Of a stretch of DNA of 64,000 bases, positions 47,501 through 60,934 are shown piece by piece; the first letter of the stretch is position 1; each line of letters opens with the position of its first letter. Source of the DNA: Heligmosomoides polygyrus polygyrus (Eukaryota > Nematoda > Chromadorea > Rhabditida > Heligmosomidae); contig OX377206.1 of the NCBI GenBank assembly GCA_947396885.1, forward strand, positions 44,065,631 through 44,129,630, read 5' to 3'. Position numbers and translations under genes: made by a program. The notes under the pieces were generated by a model. That model had not been told where the DNA came from, did no database searches, and saw nothing but the letters and a program-made list of their open reading frames with translations.

Positions 47501-50500
47501 ACTTCTACGGGGTGTCACGGAGGCGACATGAATGCGTATTTGGCCACTCAACGACTTGCGGTGGCCAGCCGATGAACAAGTCAGCGCTTTATTCTTCCCT
47601 GACGTCTGGTACCAATTCACCGACCCCGGAGGGATGGAGGGCTTGGTTAGCCTTGGCGGGAAATCCGAACCAGGAACCTGCTATCGACTGCACGCGACAG
47701 TTGGCGCCTCCTCCGACTGCGCTACACGCGCCCTAAAGTCTGGCATACGGCCGACATCTCCACGCGACTCCCAATGGCCAGCTCATAGCAAAAATCGATA
47801 AAATCGATAACAGGTGGCCGAGGAAACAAGTCTATGCACTGTACTACTGCAAAGGAAGAAAGAAAACAATAACGTCGGTACTAAGCGGGCTGGTGGCCGC
47901 TGCACACCGGTAATGTATCTCGAAACGGGTAAGTTAGATCAACCAGACTCCGTAGTTCCTTCCTTTGCCTATGTCTGTGCTCTCCTGCTCTGACGCGTCA
48001 CGTGTTCCGAAACCGTGTTTGGGTGAGTGTTCCAGGATCACATGCTATCTCGCAGAGGGCAACAGCCCGCTAAGTACCATAACGTCTTTCTTTACCATGG
48101 TTTGGACAAAAATGTGTTAACATTATAGTTTCACGTTACTGTATGTTTAGAGGTGCATAACTGCAGCAGGAGATGCAGAGTGTCGCATGCAGTCCCAACA
48201 AAGGCTATGGGTTTGGGTCCCGTCCAGGCCTTCGGGGTAAGTGAATTGGTATCAGATTTCCCCAAGGGCAAAGCAGTGAATTGTCCAACGGCTGGCCGAC
48301 GCAAGTTATTGTTTGGACCAAATACGCATTCATATTGCATCCACGACATCCGTAGATGTACAATGCGTGCCGATTTTCAAAAAAAAAACGACTGACTGAC
48401 GCCGTCGTTCAACTTAAAATATAGCTTTTGCGGAACCGTAGTTGTCGTAGAAACGAAAACCGGGCCCGGATTCGTGAACGACTTACCGGCGGGTAAGTGC
48501 AAAACCTACCGCCACTCTCCACTTGCTCGCATTCATGAACGCGGTGTAGGAGGGGAATACCAGAGGTAAGCTTCGAAGTAAATGCTATCTCACTAGCGCG
48601 TCGGGGAATATTTACCTCCATCGCTAGAGTCTTCCTCCGCTGCTAATTTCCGACCAAATGAAATCTTCCCTGAAAGCGGAGTAAAACCTTTGCTTTGGCC
48701 GTCATGAATCAGAAACAGAGGTATGTTCCCGGGTAGTACCGGGTAAGTGGCTGTCGAGGTAAATCGGTTTTGGGCTTACCTCCGGCCGCGTTCGTGATGA
48801 AAACCACAGGGCCGACTACATGAGGCACTGTTCCGGACACCGGACGTGGCACAAGACCAAGGCGCACCCCTGTTGACCTTCACTCCCAACCTGCAGACAT
48901 TTCACGGTCTGTGGTCTCACAAGGAAAGGGTCTGGAACGTATGTTTGAACGGGGGAGCGAGTCATATAGAGTCCTCACCCCTCAATTAGTATAGAAATGT
49001 CTTTATTTTTTGCCAAATCATTAAACTCAAGGAGTAGGGTGTCTTTGTTTCAGAATGAAATACGGCTCATCACGAGTTTGGGTATCTTGTACGCCATCGA
49101 CGCCTCTGCCTCCGTTTGAATAATCATCTCCAAGTTTTTTTTTCCGCATTTAAGAATTCCTGCTCTTCCTCGGCCGCTTTGCACAGGAGCAGTAATAAAA
49201 GTGGAGTGCTTTGCACAGGAGCAGTAATAAAGGTGAAGTGCTTTGCGCCTCCCAAGCAAGAATTTGTTTTCATCCTTCTTTCTGCTGTTCTTCATCCCTT
49301 ATGATTATACTAAAGTGAATTGAAGAGTACAAAATTGAAAAATGCTTGAACTCTCTAAAGCGGTTTGTTTTGCCACATATCTCCAGGCGGGCCTTTATAG
49401 TAATAACGCCCCCACGGTGGTTCGTATACGTTTACAGCTAAAATAGCTTCCAAAACAGCATGGGTAGAATGTAAAATTGGTCCAGATGAAATTAAGCTTT
49501 ATGGCTATACTCTGAGGCGATCTGAAGAATCTCTCACACTAAGACGCGCTAAGAGTTGTCGATCGTCGTTGTGTTAGAAACTACTGGCAGAGAACAGGTG
49601 CATGAAATTGGCGTAAAATAGGTACACAAAACACCGGTGACGATGTCCGTTCTTCCACGTGGTGCCACTGGAAACTGCTCCCTCTGGAGGCTAAGCTAAT
49701 CGCGGGCACTCGATTGCAGGCGACAGGCCCTTGTGACAGGCAGGCCTATGAAGACCCATGTCACATCACATGGTTGACGACGCTTAAGAGATTTCGAGAT
49801 AGTGCTACGGCGTCCGCGGGAGACGACGCGCACTCGCAGAACCCGGCGAGTGCGGAAAGTATGCGAGGGTCCATGGTGCGAGGACGGCATCGGGGGCAAC
49901 TGAGCTAGTCCGAAAGTCCCGTGACATAGGCAAGACACCCGCGTAGCAACGTTGAATGGGGGTACGTTGACGGGCCGCTCGTGCGAGTTGGTTGAAGCAC
50001 TGGAGCGAAGAAAGATAGACTTCTGTGCTGTGCAGGAGACAAGGTGCTCCTGCTGCAAGTCGAGGAACATTGGCCGTGGCTTCAAGGCCGTTTAGTGCGA
50101 CAGTCCCAGGATCACCAGTGGTGTCGGTATGATCGTCTCCGAACGTTTCCGTGGCGCGATTGCAACCGTAGAACGTTTCGATGACCGCTTGACGAAGATT
50201 GTTGTCGCCGTAGAAGAGCGACGATGCCATTTCTTTTCTGCGTATGCTCCGCAGACAGGCTGTTCCGAGCAAAGCAGGGACGAATTTTGGTCCCTGCTTG
50301 ATGATAAGACAGCGGAAGTGCCGTCAGAAGGTATGACTGTTGTGGCAGGTGACCTTAATGGTCACGTCGGAGCAACGAAAGACGGCTACAGCTGTTATGG
50401 TGGTTTTGGATATAGGTCGCGTAATGGTGAGCGTATACTTGAGTATGCAGACTCGCATGACCTCACCATCGTGAACACCAAATTTCGGAAGCGTGACTCC

Positions 50501-53500
50501 CACCTCATCTCGTTTCATAGCGGGAACGCTAAAACGCAGATTGACTATGTCCTTCTTAGGCGTCGCGACCAAGGCCTTGTCACAGACGCGAAGACCGTGC
50601 TGTATGAAACGGTTGCCACACAACACCGTTCACTGATGTGTACAACTTCGAGGTGTAAAATGCCGAGCGATGCTGGTCGGCTAGAATCAAATGGTGGCAA
50701 CTGAAAGAGAAGGAAGCGGCAGTTTTTTCTCGCATTCGGTTGCCGACGGTGGCAAGTGTCGACGAAACCTGGAAGCGTGTTACCGATGCGATAACTCGGG
50801 CTGCACGCTTCGAACTTTGCACAACGAAGCCTGGACGACGCTGGGTCGACAAGCAGGCATGGCTGTGGACTGATGATGTCAGAGAGAAAGTCCGAGAAAA
50901 GAAACGGCTCTATCACGTATTCATCGGTGGTGAAACAGTTCATAATTGGCGGAGTTATCGACAAGCGAAGAAAGCGGCAAAGTAGGCAGTGGCCGCTGCT
51001 AAAGCCGCATACTACATTAACGACGAGAACGGTCATCTTCTGATGGATCGTAAGAGGGCTGTTGAAGCGATGGCACGACTACTTCGAGGAGATCTCGAAT
51101 GTTAAATTTGAACATCCTGCTGTTCCTTTTGCTTCAGCTGTACACGGTCCCGTTCAGAAGATCACAATGAGTGAAGCTGAGGCAGCCCTGAAAAAGATGA
51201 TGTCAGGCAAAGCCACTGGCCCCGATGGCCTGCCAGCCGACCTGTGGAAGTCGAAGGCCTGGTGCCCTGCTGACTGGCTGACAGAGTTTTTCAATCAGGT
51301 GGTTGCTGAGAAAAAAAATGCCCGAGAGCTGGCAGCAAAGCACGACCATCCCGACTTGGAAGAAGAAGGGCAGTCCTGCGGACTGCGCTAGTTACCGTCT
51401 AATTCTCCTTCCTTCGCACACCATGAAAATCTCTGAGCGAATTGTCGATGGACGTATCCGGGATGTCTTCCAGCTTTCCACGAATCAGTGTGGTTTTGTC
51501 TCTGGCTGTGGCACCGTTGATGCCATTCACGCCGTACGTTTTCTGCTAGAGAAACACCGCGGCAAACAGAAACCGGTGCATTTTGCCTTCATGGATTTGG
51601 AGAAGGGCTTCGACCGCGTTCCGCGAGATGTTATATGGTACGCGTGGCAAGAACATGGTGTTCCTGAAGAGCTTATTGAGTGGGTGCGCATTCTATACTC
51701 TTGCCCAAGCAGTCGAGTACGAGCGCCAGCGGGCACCTCGACGGAATTTCCCGTCTCTGTAGGGGTGCATCAGGGATCTGCGCTATCCCCACTGCTCTTC
51801 GTCGTCGTGATGGATGCGATCTCAAGAGATCTCCAGATGGCTAAATCTCTTTAGACACTTCCCCTCCGGGAAATTGTTCCTCATTCATGCTCAACGTGTC
51901 TGACATGTCAATGCACGCAAATGCCATGGCGAAGTTATGCTGCACTGGTGTAATACACGTCTTTCACAGCCCTTACACGTAAATTCCAACTTATCAGTGA
52001 CGTTTGTCAGCTGACGAGTACACGGAAAGCGATCTCCTCTCAACTTCAACCGGCGGAGCGGCGTTCTCTACACATTCACGAGGGGGGATCACGAATATCT
52101 ACCACGAGTTGCTATTTTGATTGTCTATGGTGACTTATTAAATTCTGTCACAAAAGTATTACTTCGAGAACCATCTTGGAACTGTCCTGTGTTACCTTGG
52201 GCGTAGGATTTCCAGGCTGACAGACTGAATATTCACGTGGAAGTGTGAATATTAAGCCTGTCAGCCTAGAAATCCTACCCACCATGAGTAATCAGTCGTC
52301 TTATTATCATCTTAGATCTCAGAATGAATTCGGAGTACTAGTTTTGGTGAACACAATGTAACTGCTAAGGTAGAGTATGCAGATATCTGTGCAGTCACCA
52401 AATCGTCCACGATGCCATAGGTTTCTAAAAGTGCTGAGAGGGATCTCTTTCCCTGTCGGAAAATGATATAGGTGGCTTCTCCAGTTTTAGACTTCACCCG
52501 AGTCAGTTTTTTTAACGCGGGTCTGTAAGTAACCTCAATTGGTTAAGTCGGTCAAGTCAACCGTCCAAAAAATATCAGCATCAAATAAGTCAGCAAAAAA
52601 CCCGTCGCAGCAACTAAATATGGAAAGACTCCATGCTGAAACGGTGAGAAATAGTGAAATAAGCCCCTGAATTTGTTTTCATCTAGTGCTCTAGCCGCTT
52701 GTGCATGCTGGTATACCATCGCCCTAGATCCGACTTCTCGACGAATGCTTCTCGAACACATCGACCATCATCCAGTTGTTCGATTGAAAGCTTAAGATTC
52801 TTGTCGGGAAAGGAGTACGGCAGGGAGACACGATTTCTCCTAAGCTATTCACAGTGGCACTCCAGGATGCCATGAAGGACTTGAACTGGGACGATAAAGG
52901 CCACCTTGTCGACGGTAAACGGATCAGCAATATTCGCTTCGCCGACGATATTGTTCTCATCTCTACCAGCACGGCAGAAGTCGAGGAAATGCTGAACGAG
53001 CTCAGTGTGGCAGGTATGAAGATTGGATTGGACATGAATGTGTCCAAAACGCAGTTTATGGTCAACCAGTGGTGTGACACGGGACTTGTAAGGTTAAATG
53101 GAGTCGCCCTACAACAGGTCGACTTCTACGTCTATCTGGGAAGAGAGCTGAAATGGATAACGACCTCGCTCCCGAAATCGCCCGCAGGAGACGCGCAGCA
53201 TGGGCAGCCTTCAATTCGATTCGCGAAGTCACCGATCAGGTCAAGGATGCCGGCCTCAGGGCCTCGGTATTCAACGCCTCTGTACTGCCTGCGATGTGTT
53301 ACGCGACGGAAACCTGGCTAGACAACAAGACAATCGCCAGAGCAATGCAAACTACGCATCGTGCACTGGAGAGATGTCTTCTGAGGACAAGCCTTCGTCA
53401 GCAATGGCAAGAAGGCCTACGAAGCTTGGAGCTACGGAAGAAGTCCCAATTAGCAGACCCGCTGCTGTACATGAAGAAGTCCAAATATCGCTGGGCCGGA

Positions 53501-56500
53501 CACCTGCTTCGACGAAAGGACGATAGATGGAGTCTCCGTGTCACAGAATGGCTCCCGAGAGACCGTAAGAGACCACTGGGACGACCGCCAACGCGATGGG
53601 CAGACTCATTCTCAAGATCTTTCAGAGAGCGGAGTTTGCCTCACTGGATGCAAGCAGCCAGAGATCGAGCGGTCTGGAAGAGTTGTGGTCCCCGCTGAGA
53701 AGACCTCCAGCCGACAAAAGGACCATCATTGTATCAAAGTAAGTAAGTATTGCTCTAGCCATAGCTAAAAGTTTATCATAACAATATTATGAATTCATGC
53801 TTTGTTATGTTATGTTATGATGAGGATGAGCATTAATCTGTGAAAGATTCTGCTGCTAGCAAAGATCAGAGCAAGAGAAAGTGCAATAAACCGCTTCTGA
53901 TGCCGTTTCAGTTGCACTTTTGAAAAAATGGCGAACATGTGTCATTTCCGTTTCCGCGTTTCGTATTCCGGTTTTCGGCCACTTTTGAGCGTTTCTGTTC
54001 CTTCTTTCGTTTTCCGCTTTTTCCAGAAAATTTTCCGCACATCTCTGCTGAGCACCTCAAATCGAAGGTTTATAGAACAGTCGTTCGCCCAATAGCGACG
54101 TATGGTGCTGAGTGCTGGCCCGTGGCGAAGGAAATTGAAAGCCGCCTCAGTGTAATGGAGACGAGAATGCTACGGTGGACGGGTGGAGTTACGCGTTTGG
54201 ACCGCGTTCGCAACGACACCATACGACAGAGGTTCGGTGTCGCCCCGATAGCCGAGAAGCTGCGCGAAGCTCGTCTTCGATGGTACGGCCACGTCTTTCG
54301 CGCTAATGACGACACCATCCGTAAGATTAGCCTGAACCTTGAGGTCCCTGGAAAGCGGCCCAGGGGACGCCCGAAGCAACGTTGGCTAGATACGTTGCAC
54401 TTGAACTTAAAGATGGCTGGTGTGCACCCTTATCAAGCATTTGATCGGGAGAATTGGCGTCACCACACCAGAAGAGCGGACCCCGCCACCAAGCGGGACA
54501 AACGCTAATGAAAATGATGATGATGATAATGAGGTACACAAAACACCAGGAAAATATCCAGACGTCTCCTGCGAGCGCCGGAATTCAGAAGACAGTGTCA
54601 TGTATCGGTGAACGGCAGCCGATAGCGATCGATATTATGGATCTTTTTATTGGCTTCCTCTCTAGGGACTTGTCTTCGAACGACCTTTTTTCTGAATCAT
54701 GACATGAATTATGAGCGTGGAGTTCAGTATGACCCAGAGGGGCAAGCTACTTAAGGTTGTATCGCAGACCGCGATTGTTTGTATTGTGCCTCTAGGTTTT
54801 CAAACTTTTTGAAATACTCACGATATAAGGCAGGTTTATGATCACCAAAGTGTGTTGCTGCTTGTGAATATTTCTTGATCTTCCTACAATTGACTGTTTT
54901 GCTGCTGGTTGTGGGGAGGCTGCATGCATAAGATGTGTAGTGTGTGAAGATCATGTTTTCTTCATCATTTTTTGCCTTGTTCCATGAACGCTAAGTTTGC
55001 TAGAAACACCTCCGGTTGTTCAGTACAAGATTTTGACTCCATTTAAAGTAAATAAAGTGTCACTGTAGCAGTTTTTATGCCTTCAAGCATTTTTACAAAC
55101 GTGTATGATAGTTTTCCCGGCTATTTAATGAAACAGATTTTATAATTTAGAATAAAAGGTCATTTCGGAGATAAATTATGATCTGTGAAAGAGATAGCAG
55201 CGAGAGGGACCGAACGAATAACCTCATATCCGACAGACCGGAGGACCACCCCTGCGCCACCACCGCTGCCGACGGATCATGCTTACGGAGCCTCCATTCC
55301 TCACCGCTCTTTCGCAAGGCCAACCTGTCCGGCCCACCCAACCTCGACAGGTCACAACTCGCTCAGGAGTTTGATTTTGCAATTTTGACACTTACGATCA
55401 TAACCAGCATTCCCAGTCTCTTTCTAATGATTCTGGTCTCCACTTGAAGTTCCATGGTAGGTCGAAACCCCTCTCTGATCACAGTTAACCGATCGGGGTG
55501 GGAGTGATTATGACGGCCGACGGAAAGGCTTCACAGCGAGGGACTATTGATCGATATTACCGATGTTTTGAACGTAATCTGCGGGTGTTGCGATTCAGAA
55601 TTCGCGCAAAATATGTTGTCCAACGCACGTCCTGATTCAGAAGCCCTGCTGGTAAATCAGAAGACGTGTCAGAGATGGATCAGGAAATCATTTAATAGTT
55701 TTTCTGACGATGACGATTAGGCGTCCCCGATCGGTCATTTACCATTGCAAGCGGTTTGCGTGAACAATTTCGTCGTTCAACATTGTGAGGCGTTGTGGAA
55801 GTTCTCCCTTTTGACAGAAAAACTTTTCGGCATTTGATTTACAGAAAGAACCATTTTCGATATCCTAATTGCCCGAAAAACCTAATAAGCCTTTTCAACA
55901 TACGCCGTTACACAAATTCTCGTTGGGCATTCGAAATTCACTTTTCGAATACTCGAATAATTTTGACTTCCTGGGAAATTTTGGATATTCGAACGGTTTC
56001 GAATATCGGAAATTCTCGAGCATTTAAAATCGAATGTATCCGAAAATGCCATTTCTCCGAATATTCTAATTCGAATACATTCGATAACGCGATTTTTTGA
56101 ATATTCGAATTCAAATGCACTTTTCGGGCACCTCGAGCTTAAGGCCAGCCTTTCGGACAGTGTCGCCTTTTGCGCAAAAAACCAAACCATCAGAGTAACC
56201 CCAAATCTTCGCTGAATGGAGTCGTTGCGTATTTGTTCCAAACACGCAACTCCGGTAATCCACCGCAGCATCTTCGTTTCCATTACGCTGAGGCGCCGTT
56301 CAATTTCTCTAGTAGCGGGCCAGCACTCAGCTCGTAAATAGGTGCAGGTCGGACGACTGCTCTGCAGATCTTTGATTTAAGCCGCTCTGGTATCTTCTTG
56401 TCGCACACCGCTCCCGTCAGAGAGCGCCATCTGGACCACGCTGTACTCACGCGTGACCTGCCTTCAACGAGTAGACCGCCATCGGACGCGATTGCTGATT

Positions 56501-59500
56501 CCGGGTATCTGAATACCGAAGCACGTGGCATCTCAATGCCGTTTACCTTAATGGAGCTGGACTCATCTTCGTCAGCCGTCAAATACTCGGTTTTTTTTAC
56601 ACTAAGCTTGAGTCGAAATCTCCCCAAGTGATCGCACCGAGCTTGTACCTGGCGCTGGTGTTCAATCTTATCTTGGCAAGCGAACATTACATCATCAACG
56701 TAAAGTTACGAACGAGGGACTGGCTGCTGAAGACCACATGATATGGCATCCATAACGACTATGAAGATCAGTTGGGAGAGCGCAGACCCTTGATGTACTC
56801 CAACAGAGACGGGAAACTCCATCGACGTTCCTGCTGGCGCTTGCACTCTACTCCTCGAACAATAGAAGAGTAACCGCACCCACTCAATAGTCTCTTCGGG
56901 AACGTTATGCTGTCTTAAAGCATACCATATCACTTCACGCGGAACACGGTCGAAGGCCTTCTCCAAGTCGATGAAGGCAAGATGCACCGGCTTACCGGTC
57001 CACCCACAATTCGCTCAAATAGTTTCATGCTGTGCGAAAGCAAACGAATTGGGTGGTAGCTTGTGCAGTCTGCTGGGCTGCCCTTCTTTTTCCAAATCGA
57101 ACTCGCCGTACTTATCTGCCAGCTATCAGGTACTGTCGTCTCCGCAACCAAATGGTTGAAGAACATCTACAGCCAGTCAGCTGGGTACCAGGATTTGGAC
57201 TTCTACAAATTGGGAATCATCAAGACACGTTGGCTTACCTGACTTCATCTTCTTTAAAGCCGTTTCTTTCCCTCAACAGTGATTTTCTGAGGGGCCGTAT
57301 AAGGGAGGAGCATAGGGAACAGCTTGATGGGCAAGCTCTACCGTCGAAATTTCCTCGAAGTAGTTTCGCCATCGATTCAAGTCCATTTTGTGGTCCACTA
57401 AGAAATGACCATTCTCATCGTTGATGCCAAAGAACTTATCAACATTCTCGGCCTGGCGATGACAGACCTTGGCGAGTCGGTAAAGAAATCGTTCGCGATC
57501 GCGCGACTCAAGTCTCTCATTGACATCATCGTAATGATAAGCTCTTGCAACGGCCACTGCCTTCTTGGCGGATTTCTTCGCTTCCTGATACAATCTTCAT
57601 TTCTCGGCTGTATTGCCGCTGAGGAATGCATGGTATAACCTCTTCTTCTGACGGACTTTTTCCTTAACTTCTTAGTCCACAGCCATGTCTGCCTGTCACC
57701 CTTACGTCGTCTCGGTTTCGTAGTGCCACGCTCGGAGCGCGCAGCGTATAGTATTGCTTCGGTAGCAATCCGCCAATACCATTCGTCAGTCTTTCTCCTT
57801 AGCTCTCAACTTGCGGTGCCCTGCACACTCTCCTATTTATTTATGGTGAAAAATAGATGGGTGACGAGCGGGATGGAGCCAAGCAGTAAAACCAGCACCG
57901 TGGATATATCGGCTGTATGCCAAACTTCACAGAAGGGAGGAGGTGTAGATCGACCGGCTGTTATTTTTCGATCGATTTTTGTTATGAGTTTAGTGTTTAG
58001 TAAATATGTTGGCTGGTGAATAGTTACATTCACTGATTCATCACAAATAAGACGTATCTGTTTCTACCACTTGGGCGAATCACAAGAAAGAAATGAGACC
58101 GGCTGTCATGGCTGGCCTATTGCTAGCTACCTGTAATAAATGTTGTGGCCGCAAAATTGACAGTGTGATATGACACTTTTCAGATGAGCAGGACAGATTG
58201 GCTACAGTTTTGCATATTCCTCGTCAGCCTCATTAGCTACCGTTATGCGAAAGCATTGTTTCGTGAAAGCTCTTGAACACTCAGTCGGTCACCAATTCCA
58301 AAAATGATCGTTTGAAGTGATTTAGGAGCTTCCAGTGGCTCAAGCAGATTGTGTCGCCTTCAGATGTCTTGAAAACCTTTCGTTTGTTCCCCATGAGGAG
58401 CACTTTACAACACACAAGTACTGCTTTGAGAAAAATTCATCTTCCAGCAAACAACGAAATTAGACGCTTTCATAAGCCCTTTGTTCCTACTATGTGTAAG
58501 TTCTCCATGTCACTTGTACCATGCACAAGGTGGTTTATGAGAGGCCTACCGATGTTTAACCTCGTGTTTAACTAGGAAGGGATCCCTTATGTCTTGCTTC
58601 TACTTTTTCTTCTGGGCTGTCTATAATGCAGCCTAATTTTTCATTCGAATTAGAATATCCGGAAAATCGCGTTTTTCGAGTGTAATCGATTCGAGTGTTC
58701 AAAAAATCGCCTTTTTCGAATGTATTGGAATTCGAATATTCAGAAAAACCACGTTTTTTGAATATATTCGATTTCTAATGCTCGAAAAATGTCCGTATTC
58801 GAAGCCATTTGAAATGAATAAATAAATAAATAAATATATATATATATATATAATTATAATAGTATCTACCACTATATAATTGAGTTAGCTCCCCGCCCTG
58901 TAGATGATGAGGCGTATCCCACTTAGGTTAGAAACCTGGCTAAGATACGCCTCCTGGAACCACGCGCAATCTCATGGAACTCCTGGCTCTCTGCGTACCA
59001 CGCGCGGGCAACGTCTGACGTTCAACATGGGGTGTTGTTACAGCAGAGGACGCGTAGCCTCCTACTGCTTGACACAACGGCGTCTGCGCGCGTTTCTGAG
59101 TGCCTGAATCCAGAAGACGGGTTCCCTTCGTCGCACCACAATCTTCTGGAGTCAGAAGAGGAGACACCGTCGTCCTACGAGATCGCATTCAGAATTGAGC
59201 ATGCAATGCTACTGCAGCAGAGGAAGCGCAGCCTCCTCCTGCTTGACACAACGGCGTCTGCACGCGTTTCTGAATCCCTGAATGCAGAAGACGGGTCCCC
59301 ATCGTCGCACTACAACCGTCAGGAGTCAGAAGATCGAAAAGAAAGGAAGCAGAGGTCACATCGCTGTCGTACGACGACCGGCCGCATGCAGAACTTAGCA
59401 TTATCCCATGTTGAACGGAAAAGTTTACCCGCGCCAGGTACGCCTCTGCGTAGCTCGCGCGGGCAACGTTTGCCGTTCAACATGGGATATTGTTGCATCA

Positions 59501-60868
59501 GAGGAAGCGCATCGTCCTCCAGCTCGACACAACGGCGTCTGCGCGCGTTTTTGAGTGCCTGAATCCAGAATACGGGAGGAAGCAGAGGTCACATCGCTGT
59601 CGTACGACGACCGGCCGCATGCAGAACTTAGCATTATCCCATGTTGAACGGAAAAGTTTACCCGCGCCAGGTACGCCTCTGCGTAGCTCGCGCGAGCAAC
59701 GTTTGCCGTTCAACATGGGATATTGTTGCATCAGAGGAAGCGCATCGTCCTCCAGCTCGACACAACGGCGTCTGCGCGCGTTTTTGAGTGCCTGAATCCA
59801 GAATACGGGAGGAAGCAGAGGTCACATCGCTGTCGTACGACGACCGGCCGCATGCAGAACTTAGCATTATTTCATGTTGAACGGAAAAGTTTACCCGCGC
59901 CAGGTACGCCTCTGCGTAGCTCGCGCGGGCAACGTTTGCCGTTCAACATGGGATATTGTTGCATCAGAGGAAGCGCATCGTCCTCCAGCTCGACACAACG
60001 GCGTCTGCGCGCGTTTTTGAGTGCCTGAATCCAGAATACGGGTTCCCTTCGTCGCACCACAACCTTCTGAAGTCAGAAGATCGAAAAGAAAGGAAGCAGA
60101 GGTTACATCGTGGTCGTACGACGACCAGCCGCATGCAGAACTCAGCATTATCCCATGTTGAACGGAAAACTTTACCAGCGCCAGGTACGCCTCTGCGTAT
60201 ATCTCCCCAGTCCGTATTTTCTCATGGCCATCTGTACGCGGCGTGCTCGCGAGTTTGACAGAAGTCCCATCTGAAAATTTGGTTAACACCAGGACTCAAG
60301 TCGATACCAAACGTAGTATTCACAGAGATGCTTCAGTAAATGTTGTCTTTTTGTTGTTCTGTTAACAAAATTGTTTTGAAGATCACACGTACTTTTAGAG
60401 AGTATTTTCAGAGAAAAAAGCGCAAACCTATAACCCCGCAAAGCGGGCAAGTGCGAGACACGCCGTTAGGCGCGTCGTAGCACTTGTATAATTATATATA
60501 TATATATATAAACATATATATATAAGTAAATATATAAATAAATAAATAAATAAATAAATAAATATATATATATAAAGGATAAAAGGATAAAGGACGGCGT
60601 TACTCAATCCCTTCTGGGATGCGCCAGCGCATTCTACTTCTACGGGATGTCGTGGAGGCGACATGAATGCGTATTTGGCCATACAGTGACTTGCGGTGGC
60701 CAGTCGATGAACAAGTCAGCGCTCTATCCTTCCCAGACAAGTCTGGTACCAATTCACCGAACCCGGAGGGATGGAAGGCTTGGTTGGCCTGGGCGGGAAA
60801 TCCGAACCAGGTGCACGCGACAGTCGCGCCTCCTCCGACTGCGCTACACGCGCCCCTTATATATATAT

Positions 60869-60934
<66 letters not shown>

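Noticed and set aside
54751..54954. Minus-strand frame as a nested host gene
   Set aside because: Short, no recognisable domain, no splice signals I could connect.
59032..60289. Repeated open frames in tandem array 2
   Set aside because: The 233-bp unit is not a multiple of three and the frames simply repeat with the array.
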